Of a stretch of 64,000 bases of DNA, positions 34,739 through 43,593 are shown piece by piece. The translations under genes were made by a program, and so were the position numbers. The notes below the pieces were generated by a model that saw only the letters and a program-made list of their open reading frames with translations, ran no database searches and was not told the origin of the DNA. Every line of letters starts with the position of its first letter. The stretch's first letter is position 1. Origin of the DNA: Streptomyces sp. NRRL WC-3626 (GTDB taxonomy: Bacteria; Actinomycetota; Actinomycetes; Streptomycetales; Streptomycetaceae); contig NZ_JOCA01000018.1 in the NCBI RefSeq assembly GCF_000718785.1, positions 1 to 64,000 of the forward strand, in the 5' to 3' direction.

Positions 34739-36271
34739 ATGACAGCGTCCCACCCGCGTCACCGCCGCGCGCTCGTCATCCCCGCCGGGATGGCCATGGC
34801 GACGGCACTGGCGTTCCTGCCGAACACCGCCGCATCGGCCGCCCCGGCCCCCGAGCAGCCGGCTTCGGTCTCCGCCGACGCGGCCGCGCTCAGCTACGTG
34901 GTCAACGTCAAGGGCGGACACGGCACGTCGGCGCAGGTGAAGAAGGCGATCGGCAAGGCCGGCGGCACCGTCGTGACGTCGTACGACAAGATCGGCGTCA
35001 TCGTCGTCCACTCCTCGAACGCCGACTTCGCGAAGACGATCCGCAAGGTGCGCGGGGTGCAGTCGGCCGGTGCCACCCGCACCGCGCCGCTGCCGTCGGC
35101 GGCCACCGCGGACACGGTCACCCCGAAGGCGCTCAGCGCCGCCGAGATCGCCCGCGCGGAGTCCGCGGCGGCCGAGGGCCAGGACCCGCTCCAGGGCCTG
35201 CAGTGGGACCTGCCCGCCATCAAGGCGGACAAGGCGCACGAGAAGTCGCTGGGCAGCTCCAAGGTGACCGTCGCCGTCATCGACACCGGGGTCGACGACA
35301 CCCACCCGGACATCGCGCCCAACTTCGACCGGGCCGCGTCGGTCAACTGTGTGTCGGGCAAGCCGGACACCAGCGACGGCGCCTGGCGGCCGGGCGCGCA
35401 GGAGAGCCCGCACGGCACGCATGTCGCCGGTGAGATCGCCGCCGCGAAGAACGGCGTCGGCATGACCGGTGTCGCGCCGGGCGTGAAGGTGTCGGGCATC
35501 AAGGTGTCCAACCCGGACGGCTTCTTCTACACCGAGGCCGTGGTGTGCGGCTTCGTGTGGGCGGCCGAGCACGGGGTCGACGTCACCAACAACAGCTATT
35601 ACACCGACCCCTGGTACTTCAACTGCTCGGACGACCCGGACCAGAAGGCGCTCGTCGAGGCCGTCACCCGGGCGTCGCGGTACGCGGAGCGCAAGGGCGC
35701 GGTGAACGTGGCCGCGGCCGGCAACGAGAACTACGACCTCGCCGCCGACGAGATCCCCGACCCGGTCTCCCCGAACGACTCCACCCCCTCGGAGCGGGTG
35801 ATCGACCCCGACGAGTGCTTCGACATCCCGACGCAGCTGCCGGGCGTGGTCACGGTCGCGGCGACCGGCGCGAAGGGTCTGAAGTCGTCGTTCTCCAACT
35901 ACGGCCGGGGCTTCATCGACATCGCCGCGCCCGGCGGCGACTCGACGGCGTACCAGACGCCGGCACCGCCCGCCACCAGCGGTCTGATCCTGGGCACGCT
36001 GCCCGGCGGGTCGTGGGGCTACATGGCCGGTACGTCGATGGCGTCCCCGCACGTCGCGGGCGTCGCCGCGCTCATCAAGTCGACGCATCCGCACGCCTCG
36101 CCGGCGCTGGTGAAGGCGCTGCTGTACGCGGAGGCCGACGCGACCGCGTGCACGGACCCGTACGACATCAACGGTGACGGCAAGGTCGACGCGGTGTGCG
36201 AGGGGCCGAAGAACCGCAACGGGTTCTACGGCTGGGGTACCGCGGACGCGCTGGACGCGGTGACGCGCTAG
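34739..36271 (+). CDS. Secreted S8 (subtilisin) serine protease, second of a tandem pair
   Basis: A 510-residue paralogue of the preceding protease, encoded 61 bp downstream. Signal peptide about 1-34 (RHRRALVIPAGMAMATALAF, ASA). The triad sits at the same residue numbers: Asp182 (VAVIDTGVDD), His225 (HGTHVAGEIA) and Ser433 (GTSMASPHVAG). The NNSYYTDPW block, the propeptide motif RGVQSAGATRTAPL and the terminal NGFYGWGTADALDAV closely match the first copy, while surface loops differ. This is a recent-enough tandem duplication that gap-free alignment holds through the catalytic domain. GGAG precedes the ATG. Confidence 0.95.
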   Translation: MTASHPRHRRALVIPAGMAMATALAFLPNTAASAAPAPEQPASVSADAAALSYVVNVKGGHGTSAQVKKAIGKAGGTVVTSYDKIGVIVVHSSNADFAKTIRKVRGVQSAGATRTAPLPSAATADTVTPKALSAAEIARAESAAAEGQDPLQGLQWDLPAIKADKAHEKSLGSSKVTVAVIDTGVDDTHPDIAPNFDRAASVNCVSGKPDTSDGAWRPGAQESPHGTHVAGEIAAAKNGVGMTGVAPGVKVSGIKVSNPDGFFYTEAVVCGFVWAAEHGVDVTNNSYYTDPWYFNCSDDPDQKALVEAVTRASRYAERKGAVNVAAAGNENYDLAADEIPDPVSPNDSTPSERVIDPDECFDIPTQLPGVVTVAATGAKGLKSSFSNYGRGFIDIAAPGGDSTAYQTPAPPATSGLILGTLPGGSWGYMAGTSMASPHVAGVAALIKSTHPHASPALVKALLYAEADATACTDPYDINGDGKVDAVCEGPKNRNGFYGWGTADALDAVTR

Positions 36272-36283
36272 TTCTCCGTGGGA

Positions 36284-36309
36284 GGGGCCGGGCGCTCGTG
36301 CCCGGCCCC
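36284..36309 (+). terminator. Terminator after the second protease
   Basis: GGGGCCGGGC (36284-36293) pairs with GCCCGGCCCC (36300-36309), 6-nt loop, followed by TTTCGC. Confidence 0.85.
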
Positions 36310-36347
36310 TTTCGCTTGCGCTTCGGCCCGGACGGCATAGTGCGGGC

Positions 36348-37727
36348 ATGACTGATCTCGCGTCCGTATGGTCCGCTCTGGGCGGCGATCCCGCCCTTCT
36401 GTCACGTGTGTCGGCCGTCGAACGGCCCGGTGTGCTGGATGCCCGGCTTCCGGTACGGGGGTCGGCGCGCGCCTGTGTGGGCGCGTGCGCGCTGGCCGCC
36501 GCCGAGCTGGCGGCGCTGCGGACGGGCGGGGGCGAGGTGCCGGCGGTGCGGGTGGACGACGGGGCGGTGGCCACGGCGTTCGTCAGCGAACGGCATCTGC
36601 TGGTGGACGGGCGGGCGCCGGAGAGCTTCGCGCCGCTGTCCCGGTTCTGGCGCACCGCCGACGGGTGGGTGCGGACGCACGCGAACTATCCGCACCACCG
36701 GGCCCGGCTGCTCGCCGCGCTGGGGGCGCCGGACGATCCGGAGGCGGTGGCGGAGGTACTCGCCCGCGCTCGTGCGCATGAGGTCGAAGAAGCGGTGTAC
36801 GGGGCCGGAGGGCTGGCCGTGGCGCTGCGGACGCCCTCGGAGTGGGCGGCGCATCCGCAGGGCGTGGCGGTGGCCTCACGGCCCCTGGTGGAGCGCGCGC
36901 GGCTGGATTCGGCGCCCGCGCGGGTGCTCGCTCCGGTGGGCCGGGATCCGCTGTTGCCCGCTGCGGGGCTGCGGGTACTGGATCTCACGCGGGTGATCGC
37001 GGGGCCGGTCGCGACGCGCACGCTCGCGCTGCTGGGGGCGGATGTGCTGCGCCTGGACGCGCCGGGGTTGCCGGAACTTGTGGACCAGCACGCGGACACG
37101 GGGTTCGGGAAGCGGTCCGCGTTGCTGGATCTGGCGGCGGGTGGGCGGGACGTGTTCGAGGAGCTGCTGGCCGCTGCGGATGTGGTGGTGACGGGGTATC
37201 GGCCAAGGGCACTGGAGCGGTTCGGGCTGTCCGCGGAGGCGTTGGCCGCTCGGCGGCCGGGGGTGGTGGTGGCGCAGTTGTCGGCGTGGGGGGCGGACGG
37301 GCCGTGGGGTGGGCGGCGGGGGTTCGACAGTCTCGTGCAGGTGGGTACGGGGATCGCCGTGGTCGAAGGGGGATTGGATTCGGCCTCTTCGCCGGCGCGG
37401 CCCGGGGTGCTGCCGGCGCAGGCGCTTGACCACGGGTCGGGGTATCTGCTGGCCGCGGGGGTGTTGCGGGCGGTGGGTGAGCAGGTGTCGGTCGGTGGGA
37501 GCAGGGTGGTGCGGGTCGCTTTGGCGCGGACGGCGGGGTGGTTGCTGGCGGGGTCCGCAGACGTCGGCGTCGGTGGTGACGTGCCCGTCGGGCGGTGGCT
37601 CACGGAGCGGGACAGTCCGCTGGGGCGGCTGCGGTACGCGTTGTCGCCGGTGGTGTTCGAGGGTGGGCCGCGTGACTGGGGGCGGGCGCCGGGGCGTTGG
37701 GGTGCGGATTCGGCGCGGTGGGTCTGA
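36348..37727 (+). CDS. CaiB/BaiF-type (class III) CoA transferase family protein
   Basis: A 459-residue protein whose central part (about 200-370) is a class III CoA-transferase: LRVLDLTRVIAGPVATRTLA, LGADVLRLDAP, VVVTGYRPRALERFGLSAEA, VVVAQLSAWGADGPWGGRRG, then DSLVQVGTGIAVVEG. The first roughly 190 residues (ARACVGACALAAAELAALR onward) resemble the other lobe seen in two-domain family members. The acyl-CoA substrate is unknown and I cannot confirm the catalytic Asp. Starts at ATG 36348, after a terminator, so it has its own promoter. Confidence 0.85.
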   Translation: MTDLASVWSALGGDPALLSRVSAVERPGVLDARLPVRGSARACVGACALAAAELAALRTGGGEVPAVRVDDGAVATAFVSERHLLVDGRAPESFAPLSRFWRTADGWVRTHANYPHHRARLLAALGAPDDPEAVAEVLARARAHEVEEAVYGAGGLAVALRTPSEWAAHPQGVAVASRPLVERARLDSAPARVLAPVGRDPLLPAAGLRVLDLTRVIAGPVATRTLALLGADVLRLDAPGLPELVDQHADTGFGKRSALLDLAAGGRDVFEELLAAADVVVTGYRPRALERFGLSAEALAARRPGVVVAQLSAWGADGPWGGRRGFDSLVQVGTGIAVVEGGLDSASSPARPGVLPAQALDHGSGYLLAAGVLRAVGEQVSVGGSRVVRVALARTAGWLLAGSADVGVGGDVPVGRWLTERDSPLGRLRYALSPVVFEGGPRDWGRAPGRWGADSARWV

Positions 37728-37740
37728 GCCGGGGGCGGGG

Positions 37741-37821
37741 TTGCGCGGCCCGGCGTTCGCGGGGTGCCGCCGCGCCCACCCGTGCCGCCCCAGCGGCACG
37801 ACTGCCCGCGGTCTGCGGGCC
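37741..37821. repeat. Dispersed palindromic unit, copy C (single arm)
   Basis: Begins GCGCGGCCCGGCG near 37744 and contains the 30-bp arm at 37761-37790, followed by CAGCGGCACGACTGCCCGCG. It matches the right arm of the long elements at 7079 and 50003. It lies just downstream of the CoA transferase stop. Confidence 0.8.
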
Positions 37822-37851
37822 GGGGGGTGCGCCCGCGGATACGAGGCGCGG

Positions 37852-37879
37852 TTGGCCGGGGTGTGGGCGCGGATACGGT
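37852..37879 (+). promoter_or_regulatory. Promoter of a probable leaderless CopD-like gene
   Basis: TTGGCC (37852-37857) and TACGGT (37874-37879) are separated by 16 bp, and the GTG start follows the -10 after 7 nt. Confidence 0.5.
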
Positions 37880-37886
37880 TGCCGGT

Positions 37887-38858
37887 GTGAGATCCAGGGT
37901 TGAGGTGGGTGGGGAGCGGCGGGGTGTCGCCGTGCTCGTGTTGGTCGCTCTCGGGGCGCTGATACCCGTGTGGGGGCCGGAGGCCGCGTTGCGCGGGACC
38001 GGGGAAGCCGATGTGCCCGGAAGCGGGGGGATCGGGCTGCTGCGGACCGTGTTGTTCGCGGTGCTGGCCGTGCCCGTCGGTGAACTGTTCGTGCGGCGGC
38101 TGGTGCGTGGCGTGCCCGGTGCTCCCCCTGCCGCGCCGCGGAGTTGGGCCGTCGTGGCGAACTCGGTCGGCTTCGTCGCCGCTCTGGGGCTCGCGTCCGT
38201 CGTGGCCACGGGGAATCTGGTGCCCGGCGGGCTCGGTGACATCGACGTCGGTGGGCTGTACGACTCCCGGGACGGGAAGCTTGCCCTCCTGGAGGTCAAC
38301 GCCTTCCTCGCGGCCGCCCTGTGCGCGGCCTCCGGCCGGCCCGGTACGCAGGTGTGGCCGCTGGCCGCCGTGATGGTCGCGGAGGCGCTGCGCGCGCATC
38401 CGACGACCGAGTACGGACCGCTGACCGGCTCCGGACTGACCCTGGTGCACCTGGTCTGCGCATCGGTCTGGGTGGGCGGTCTGGTGTACGTGCTGCGCAC
38501 CCTGCGGCTGTGGGGGCGGGCGGAGGCGGGCGCCGTACTGCTGGGGCGCTACGCGCGCGTGGCGGCCGTTCTGCTCGTCGCCATCACCGCGACGGGTGTG
38601 TGGAGTTCACTGCGCCGGATGCCGCCGGAGACGGTCCTGGATCAGCTCACGGACACGGCGTACGGACGGGTCCTGCTGGCCAAGGTGATCCTGATGGCCG
38701 GTGTCGCCGTGCTCGCCCTGTGGGCACGGGTCCGGCTGGCGCGCGCGCAGGACCCGCTGACCGCCTGCGTCCCCGCGCGGGCGGAGGTGTACGCGCTCGG
38801 CGCGGTGGTCGCGGTGTCGGGGCTGCTGACGGTGCTTCCGGTGCCGATCCGCTGGTGA
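37887..38858 (+). CDS. CopD-domain-like integral membrane protein
   Basis: A 323-residue membrane protein with about eight helices. The pattern of the C-terminal half (LTLVHLVCASVWVGGLVYVL, later YARVAAVLLVAITATGVWSS, and GRVLLAKVILMAGVAVLALW) matches the CopD copper-resistance/export domain, where the helix His and the LVHLVCASVWVGG block are diagnostic. Actinobacterial members are linked to copper handling by family knowledge only; no copC lies here. I prefer the GTG at 37887, which has a -10/-35 pair directly before it, to the longer frame reading through the repeat. Confidence 0.8.
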   Translation: MRSRVEVGGERRGVAVLVLVALGALIPVWGPEAALRGTGEADVPGSGGIGLLRTVLFAVLAVPVGELFVRRLVRGVPGAPPAAPRSWAVVANSVGFVAALGLASVVATGNLVPGGLGDIDVGGLYDSRDGKLALLEVNAFLAAALCAASGRPGTQVWPLAAVMVAEALRAHPTTEYGPLTGSGLTLVHLVCASVWVGGLVYVLRTLRLWGRAEAGAVLLGRYARVAAVLLVAITATGVWSSLRRMPPETVLDQLTDTAYGRVLLAKVILMAGVAVLALWARVRLARAQDPLTACVPARAEVYALGAVVAVSGLLTVLPVPIRW

Positions 38859-38964
38859 ACGGGTCTTCGGGACGCGTACGGACATTCCCGGCATCTCAAC
38901 GCCCGTGCCGCACGGGGGCCCTGACGGACCGGGGTGTCGGCCGGGGGCCGTATCCTCGTGAACC

Positions 38965-39939
38965 ATGCTCGATGACCTCACGACCGCAGTGTCCTCCCCC
39001 ACCGCGTGGCCGGCCGCTTATCCGCGGGGATACGCGGTCGTCGACGTGGAGACGACGGGGCTGGCCCGGGACGACCGCATCATCTCCGCGGCCGTCTACC
39101 GGCTGGACGCGCGCGGCGAGGTCGAGGACCACTGGTACACGGTGGTCAATCCGGAGCGGGACCCGGGCCCCGTGTGGATACACGGTCTGACGAGTGACGT
39201 ACTGGAGGGGGCGCCCCTCTTCCAGGACGTCGCGGCGGAGTTCGCGTCCCGGCTGGAGGGCCGGGTGCTGGTGGCGCACAACGCGGTCTTCGACTGGCAG
39301 ATGATCGCCCGGGAGTACGCCCGCGCGCGCGGCGAGGCGCCGGTGAAGCAGCGGCTGTGCACCATCGCCCTCTCCAAGGAGCTGAAGCTTCCGCTGCCCA
39401 ACCACAAGCTGGAGTCGCTCGCCGCGCACTACGGTGTCGTCCAGCAGCGGGCGCACCACGCGCTGGACGACGCGCGGGTGCTCGCGGAGGCGTTCCGGCC
39501 CAGTCTGCGGGCCGCGGCGGCGGGCGGCGTACGGCTGCCGCTGCACGAGTGCCGGCCGCTGACCGAGTGGACGGACCGGCCCCGCATCGGGCAGCAGGGC
39601 GGCTACCGGCCGACGAGCTGGCGTCCGTCCCGCAAGCGGCCCGCGTGCCCGTATCCCAATCCGGGGCGGTTCGAACCGGGCGAACGGCTCAAGCAGGGCA
39701 TGCGGGTGGCGTTCTCCGGTGACACCTCGACCGAGCGGGACCTGCTGGAGGACCGCGCGACGGAGGCGGGCCTGCATGTCGCCGGCAGCCTGTCCCGGCT
39801 CACCAGCCTCCTCGTCACCAACGACCCGGACTCGGGCACGTCCAAGGTGCTCAAGGCCCGGCAGTACGGCACCCCGGTGGTCGACGAGGCCGCGTTCGGC
39901 CAGCTCCTCGGAAACGTGGAACCGGCGGCGGAGGCCTGA
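38965..39939 (+). CDS. DEDDh exonuclease with C-terminal BRCT domain
   Basis: A 324-residue protein joining an epsilon-type 3'-5' exonuclease (about 20-185) to a BRCT domain (about 245-318). The exonuclease motifs are Asp27 and Glu29 in VVDVETTGL, the Exo II segment LVAHNAVFDWQMI, and ExoIII HHALDDARVL. The BRCT part is RVAFSGDTSTERDLLEDRAT onward to GTPVVDEAAFGQLL. Such fusions are common in Streptomyces and may act in repair; a polymerase partner is not shown. TATCCT at 38951-38956 precedes the ATG by 8 nt, so the transcript may be leaderless. Confidence 0.9.
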   Translation: MLDDLTTAVSSPTAWPAAYPRGYAVVDVETTGLARDDRIISAAVYRLDARGEVEDHWYTVVNPERDPGPVWIHGLTSDVLEGAPLFQDVAAEFASRLEGRVLVAHNAVFDWQMIAREYARARGEAPVKQRLCTIALSKELKLPLPNHKLESLAAHYGVVQQRAHHALDDARVLAEAFRPSLRAAAAGGVRLPLHECRPLTEWTDRPRIGQQGGYRPTSWRPSRKRPACPYPNPGRFEPGERLKQGMRVAFSGDTSTERDLLEDRATEAGLHVAGSLSRLTSLLVTNDPDSGTSKVLKARQYGTPVVDEAAFGQLLGNVEPAAEA

Positions 39940-39971
39940 CCGTACGGACGGGTGACGGCGGGCGGACGGCG

Positions 39972-40001
39972 GCGGGGAAGGAGAAGGGGCCCCTTCCCCG
40001 C
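39972..40001. terminator. Bidirectional terminator
   Basis: GCGGGGAAGG (39972-39981) pairs perfectly with CCTTCCCCGC (39992-40001), between the convergent exonuclease and zinc-protein genes. Confidence 0.85.
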
Positions 40002-40019
40002 GGAGGAGGCCGCCGCCTT

Positions 40020-40268
40020 CTACGCCAGTGATCCGATCTTGTCGACGATGCCGACCTTGCCCTCCGCGCGGGCGCAGTGGGCGCCGCAGAACCAGTGTCC
40101 GTCGGCCTCGACGCCCTGGCCGATGATCTGCACCCGGCAGTGCTCGCAGATCGGGGCCATGCGATGGATCGCGCAGGCGAACGAGTCGAAGACGTGGCGG
40201 GCACCGTCCCGGGTCTCCACGGTGAACGCCAGCGCGTAGTCATTGCCGCACACTTCACAACGTGTCAT
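40020..40268 (-). CDS. Small zinc-knuckle protein (prokaryotic metallothionein-like)
   Basis: An 82-residue protein with seven Cys: CEVC near the N-terminus, one in FACAIHRM, CEHC in PICEHCRVQIIGQGV, and the pair in FCGAHC. The CEHC...FCGAHC block resembles the zinc-finger (knuckle) part of prokaryotic metallothioneins such as SmtA, and the family annotated so in actinobacteria has this length. Metal binding is inferred from Cys spacing only. The start is set at ATG 40268; an ATG 9 nt upstream is possible. It is divergent from SURF1. Confidence 0.75.
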   Translation of the reverse strand: MTRCEVCGNDYALAFTVETRDGARHVFDSFACAIHRMAPICEHCRVQIIGQGVEADGHWFCGAHCARAEGKVGIVDKIGSLA

Positions 40269-40462
40269 AAGCGGCATGGTCAGCCGCCGGGAGGGCGCCC
40301 GCAAGCCGACTGCTCCACCTCGGCGAGACACGGCACCTGGTCGGCGTAGGCGTCCTGTCCGGATCCGGCGTCCCGGGGCCGCTCGGGACGACGAGGCCGG
40401 GGCGGCCGGGTCCTTGGCCTCGGGGGGACGTACCCGGCTCAATGCACCACCTGGCCGAGTTG

Positions 40463-40468
40463 TACGGT
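40463..40468 (+). promoter_or_regulatory. -10 box of a probable leaderless SURF1 transcript
   Basis: TACGGT lies 6 nt before the GTG at 40475. The -35 is not obvious. Confidence 0.45.
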
Positions 40469-40474
40469 CGTGGG

Positions 40475-41308
40475 GTGTACCGCTTTCTGTTGTCCCGGCA
40501 ATGGGTGATCATCACCTTGGTCGCCCTGCTTCTCATCCCTACGATGATCAGGCTGGGCATCTGGCAGATGGACCGCCACGACGAGCGCGCCGCCCGGAAC
40601 CAGCTGGTGGCCGACGCGCTGGCCGCCGATCCGGTGCCCGTGGAGCGGCTGGCCGCCCCGGGCGAGGCCGTGACGCGTGCCGAGCGGTACCGGACCGTGA
40701 CCGCCAAGGGGCACTTCGACACCGATGACGAGGTCGTCGTCCGCCGCCGCACCAACGGCGACGACGAGATCGGCTTCCACATCCTGACCCCGTTCGTCCT
40801 CGACGACGGGCAGGTCCTGCTGGTCAACCGGGGCTGGATCCCCGCCGACGGGCCCAGCCAGACCGCGTTCCCGGAGGTTCCCGCGCCACCGCGCGGCGAG
40901 GTCACGATCACGGGCCGGCTGATGCCCGACGAGACGACCGAGGCGAGCGGCATCAAGGATCTGGAGGGGCTGCCGGACCGGCAGATCATGCTGGTCGACA
41001 GCGAGCGGGAGGCGGAGCGGCTCGGCGCCCGGGTGCTCGGCGGCTATGTGGCGCAGACGGCCCCCGAGCCGAAGGACGGCACCCCGCAGCGGCTCGGGAA
41101 CCCCGGCAAGGAGAACGCGGCGCTGAACTACGCGTACGCCATCCAGTGGTGGCTGTTCGCGGCGGCCGTGCCGGTCGGCTGGTTCGTGCTGGTGCGCCGC
41201 GAGTCCCGGGAGCGGACCCGCGCGGCCGTGGAGAAGGCGGACGCCGAGAAGAGCGAACCGGCGGCGGTGCGGCCGGCCGCCCTCGAGGACACTCCCCGTA
41301 GCCGGTGA
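40475..41308 (+). CDS. SURF1-family cytochrome oxidase biogenesis protein
   Basis: A 277-residue SURF1/SHY1-like protein needed for maturation of aa3 cytochrome oxidase. Two transmembrane helices flank a periplasmic domain: VIITLVALLLIPTMIRLGIW near the N-terminus and NYAYAIQWWLFAAAVPVGWF near residue 230, the latter being the SURF1 hallmark. Between them are the conserved LGIWQMDRHDERAA and QVLLVNRGWIP motifs. I choose the GTG at 40475 because it follows a -10 box; an upstream ATG at 40442 would add eleven residues. The C-terminal tail is charged. Confidence 0.9.
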   Translation: MYRFLLSRQWVIITLVALLLIPTMIRLGIWQMDRHDERAARNQLVADALAADPVPVERLAAPGEAVTRAERYRTVTAKGHFDTDDEVVVRRRTNGDDEIGFHILTPFVLDDGQVLLVNRGWIPADGPSQTAFPEVPAPPRGEVTITGRLMPDETTEASGIKDLEGLPDRQIMLVDSEREAERLGARVLGGYVAQTAPEPKDGTPQRLGNPGKENAALNYAYAIQWWLFAAAVPVGWFVLVRRESRERTRAAVEKADAEKSEPAAVRPAALEDTPRSR

Positions 41309-41455
41309 TCACCGGTCCGTGCTGTGACCTGCGCTCCTCTCCCGGTTCGCGGAGGTCTGTGCGAGAGTGACGCGGCGTGCCGGAGGGGTGCCCCCGGCCG
41401 GTCGGCGGTCGTCCGCGACGCTCTCCGGGACACAGCACAGCGAAGGACGTGACGC

Positions 41456-43018
41456 ATGGCCGGTGGCGGCATGACCGCGGCGTTCCTCGCCGTGATCGGC
41501 GGGGCGTCACTGCTCGCCGTCACCGCGCGGCGGCTGCGGCCCGGCGACCGGCTGCCGTCGCTGGAGGGCTGGGCACTGGCCGACCGGAGCCTCGGCCCCG
41601 GCTGGACCTGGCTGCTGCTCGGCGGGACGGTCTACACGGCGTACACCTTCACCGCCGTACCGGGTCTGGCGTACGGCAACGGCGCGCCCGCCTTCTTCGC
41701 GGTGCCGTACACGGTGATCGTCTGCCCGCTGGCGTTCGTGCTGCTCAGCCGGCTGTGGAGCGTCGCGCGGCGGCACGGCTACATCACCGTCGCCGACTTC
41801 GTGCGCGGCCGGTACGGATCGCCGCCGCTGGCGCTGGTGGTCGCGCTGACCGGGATCCTGGCGACGATGCCGTATCTGGCGCTGCAACTGCTGGGCATCC
41901 GCGCGGTGCTCACCGCGGGCGGGCTGTATCCGCACGGGGCGACGGGCGACCTGGTGATGGTGGCGGTGTTCGCGGGGCTCGCGGTGGCCACCTACCGGCA
42001 CGGGCTGCGGGCGCCCACGGTGATCTCCGCGCTGAAGGCGGTGGCGGTGTTCGTCTCGCTCACCGCCGTGTGCTGGCTGGTGCTGCGGCATTTCGGCGGA
42101 CCGGGCGCGGTCTTCGACGGGGCGGCCCGCGCGCTCGGCGGCAGGGACGCGGCCCACTCCCCGCTGCTGCTGACGCCGGGGCAGCAGCCGGCGTACGCCA
42201 CGCTGGCGCTCGGCTCCGCGCTGGCCCTGCTGATGTATCCGCATGTGCTCACCGCCGGGTTCGCCGCCGACGGGACGCGCACCCTGCGCAAGGTGTCCGC
42301 GGGCCTGCCCGCGTGGACGGCGCTGCTCGCGCTGTTCGGGTTCCTCGGCATCGCGGCCCTGGCGGCCGGGGTGCGGGCGCCGGCGGGCACCGCCGAGGCG
42401 GCCGTGCCGATGCTCGTCGACCGGCTGATGCCGGGCCCGCTCGCCGGGCTGGTGTTCGGTTCGATCGTGGTGGGCGCGCTGGTGCCGGCGGCGGTGATGT
42501 CGATCGCGGCGGCGACGAGTTTCGTACGGAACGTGTACGTCGAGTACGTGCATCCGACGGCCACCCCGAAACGGCAGGTGCGGGTCGCCAAGGCGGTGTC
42601 GCTGACCGCGAAGGTCGGGGCGGTGGGGTTCGTGTTCGGGCTGCGTGACCAGGACGCCGTCAACCTCCAGCTGCTGGGCGGGGTGTGGATCCTGCAGATC
42701 TTCCCGGCCGTGGCGGTGGGGCTGTACACCCGGTGGCTGCATCCGCGGGCGCTGCTCGCCGGGTGGGCCGTCGGCATGGCCGCCGGAACGTTTCTGGTGG
42801 TGCGGGAGGGGTTCTCCTCGATCGTGCCGCTCGGCACCGGTGACGGACCACTGGAGATCTACGCCGGTGTCGCCGCCCTGCTGCTCAATCTGATCGTCGC
42901 GATCGCCGGCACCGCCGTCCTCGCCCGGCTCGGTGTCCCGCGCGGCGCCGACGCCACCGACCTGCCGTCCCGCCTGCCGGTGGGACGGCGTCCACAGACG
43001 GGAGCGAACAACCCGTGA
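41456..43018 (+). CDS. Sodium:solute symporter family protein
   Basis: A 520-residue SSS-family permease with about thirteen helices. Typical blocks are WALADRSLGPGWTWLLLGGT, YTAYTFTAVPGLAYGNGAPA, ITVADFVRGRYGSPPLALVV, QPAYATLALGSALALLMYPH and SIAAATSFVRNVYVEYVHPT. This is the monocarboxylate/acetate-like subgroup by general sequence, but the substrate is not evident. The stop overlaps the start of the ECF sigma factor gene by 4 bp (GTGA), which is an unusual coupling. The ATG at 41456 follows AAGGACG. Confidence 0.9.
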   Translation: MAGGGMTAAFLAVIGGASLLAVTARRLRPGDRLPSLEGWALADRSLGPGWTWLLLGGTVYTAYTFTAVPGLAYGNGAPAFFAVPYTVIVCPLAFVLLSRLWSVARRHGYITVADFVRGRYGSPPLALVVALTGILATMPYLALQLLGIRAVLTAGGLYPHGATGDLVMVAVFAGLAVATYRHGLRAPTVISALKAVAVFVSLTAVCWLVLRHFGGPGAVFDGAARALGGRDAAHSPLLLTPGQQPAYATLALGSALALLMYPHVLTAGFAADGTRTLRKVSAGLPAWTALLALFGFLGIAALAAGVRAPAGTAEAAVPMLVDRLMPGPLAGLVFGSIVVGALVPAAVMSIAAATSFVRNVYVEYVHPTATPKRQVRVAKAVSLTAKVGAVGFVFGLRDQDAVNLQLLGGVWILQIFPAVAVGLYTRWLHPRALLAGWAVGMAAGTFLVVREGFSSIVPLGTGDGPLEIYAGVAALLLNLIVAIAGTAVLARLGVPRGADATDLPSRLPVGRRPQTGANNP

Positions 43019-43593
43019 GACGCGCAGAGCATCCTCGGGCCACCCTGTCCCCGGCCCCGGCGCCCGCGCCGCCACCGGTCGGGGCCCGGCCGCTCGACCC
43101 GGCCGGCCTGGAACGGGAGGCCGGTGTCGCCCGCCTCTTCGAGCTGCACTACTCGTCGATGCTGCGGCTCGCCGTGCTGCTCGGCGCGGACGATCCGGAG
43201 AACGTGGTGGCGGAGGCCTACTACCAGATCTACCGCAGATGGCGGCGGCTGAGGGACGTGGCCGCGGCGGAGGCGTTCCTGCGCTCCACGGTCTGCGATC
43301 TGAGCCGCGTACGGACGCGTCAGGCGGCCCGCAGGGAACAGCCGCCCGGCCCGTCGGACGAGACCGTGGCGTCCGCCGAGAACACCGCGCTGCTCCGTGA
43401 CGACCAGCGGGTGCTGATCGGCGCGCTCCAGCACCTTCCGGCCCGGCAGCGCGAGGCGCTGGTGCTGCGGCACTGGCTCGGCCTGAAGGAGAGCGAGATC
43501 GCCGCCGCGATGGGCATCACCCGTGGTTCCGTGAAGACGCACACCTCACGCGGCATCGCCGCGCTGACCCAGGCGATGGAGACCCGGCGATGA
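43015..43593 (+). CDS. ECF (SigE-family-like) RNA polymerase sigma factor
   Basis: A 192-residue sigma-70 ECF protein. After a Pro/Ala-rich N-terminal 30 residues, region 2 is ARLFELHYSSMLRLAVLLGA with VVAEAYYQIYRRWRRL, and region 4 is LPARQREALVLRHWLGLKES followed by the recognition helix GITRGSVKTHTSRGI. The region 2-4 linker is short. The start is GTG at 43015 overlapping the symporter stop. The following gene overlaps by 4 bp and encodes a one-helix membrane protein, the position of an anti-sigma factor. Confidence 0.9.
   Translation: MRRAEHPRATLSPAPAPAPPPVGARPLDPAGLEREAGVARLFELHYSSMLRLAVLLGADDPENVVAEAYYQIYRRWRRLRDVAAAEAFLRSTVCDLSRVRTRQAARREQPPGPSDETVASAENTALLRDDQRVLIGALQHLPARQREALVLRHWLGLKESEIAAAMGITRGSVKTHTSRGIAALTQAMETRR

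Noticed and set aside
34670..36655. Long minus-strand frame opposite the second subtilisin
   Set aside because: Arg/Val/Gly-rich translation with no motifs, while the plus strand encodes a clear subtilase.
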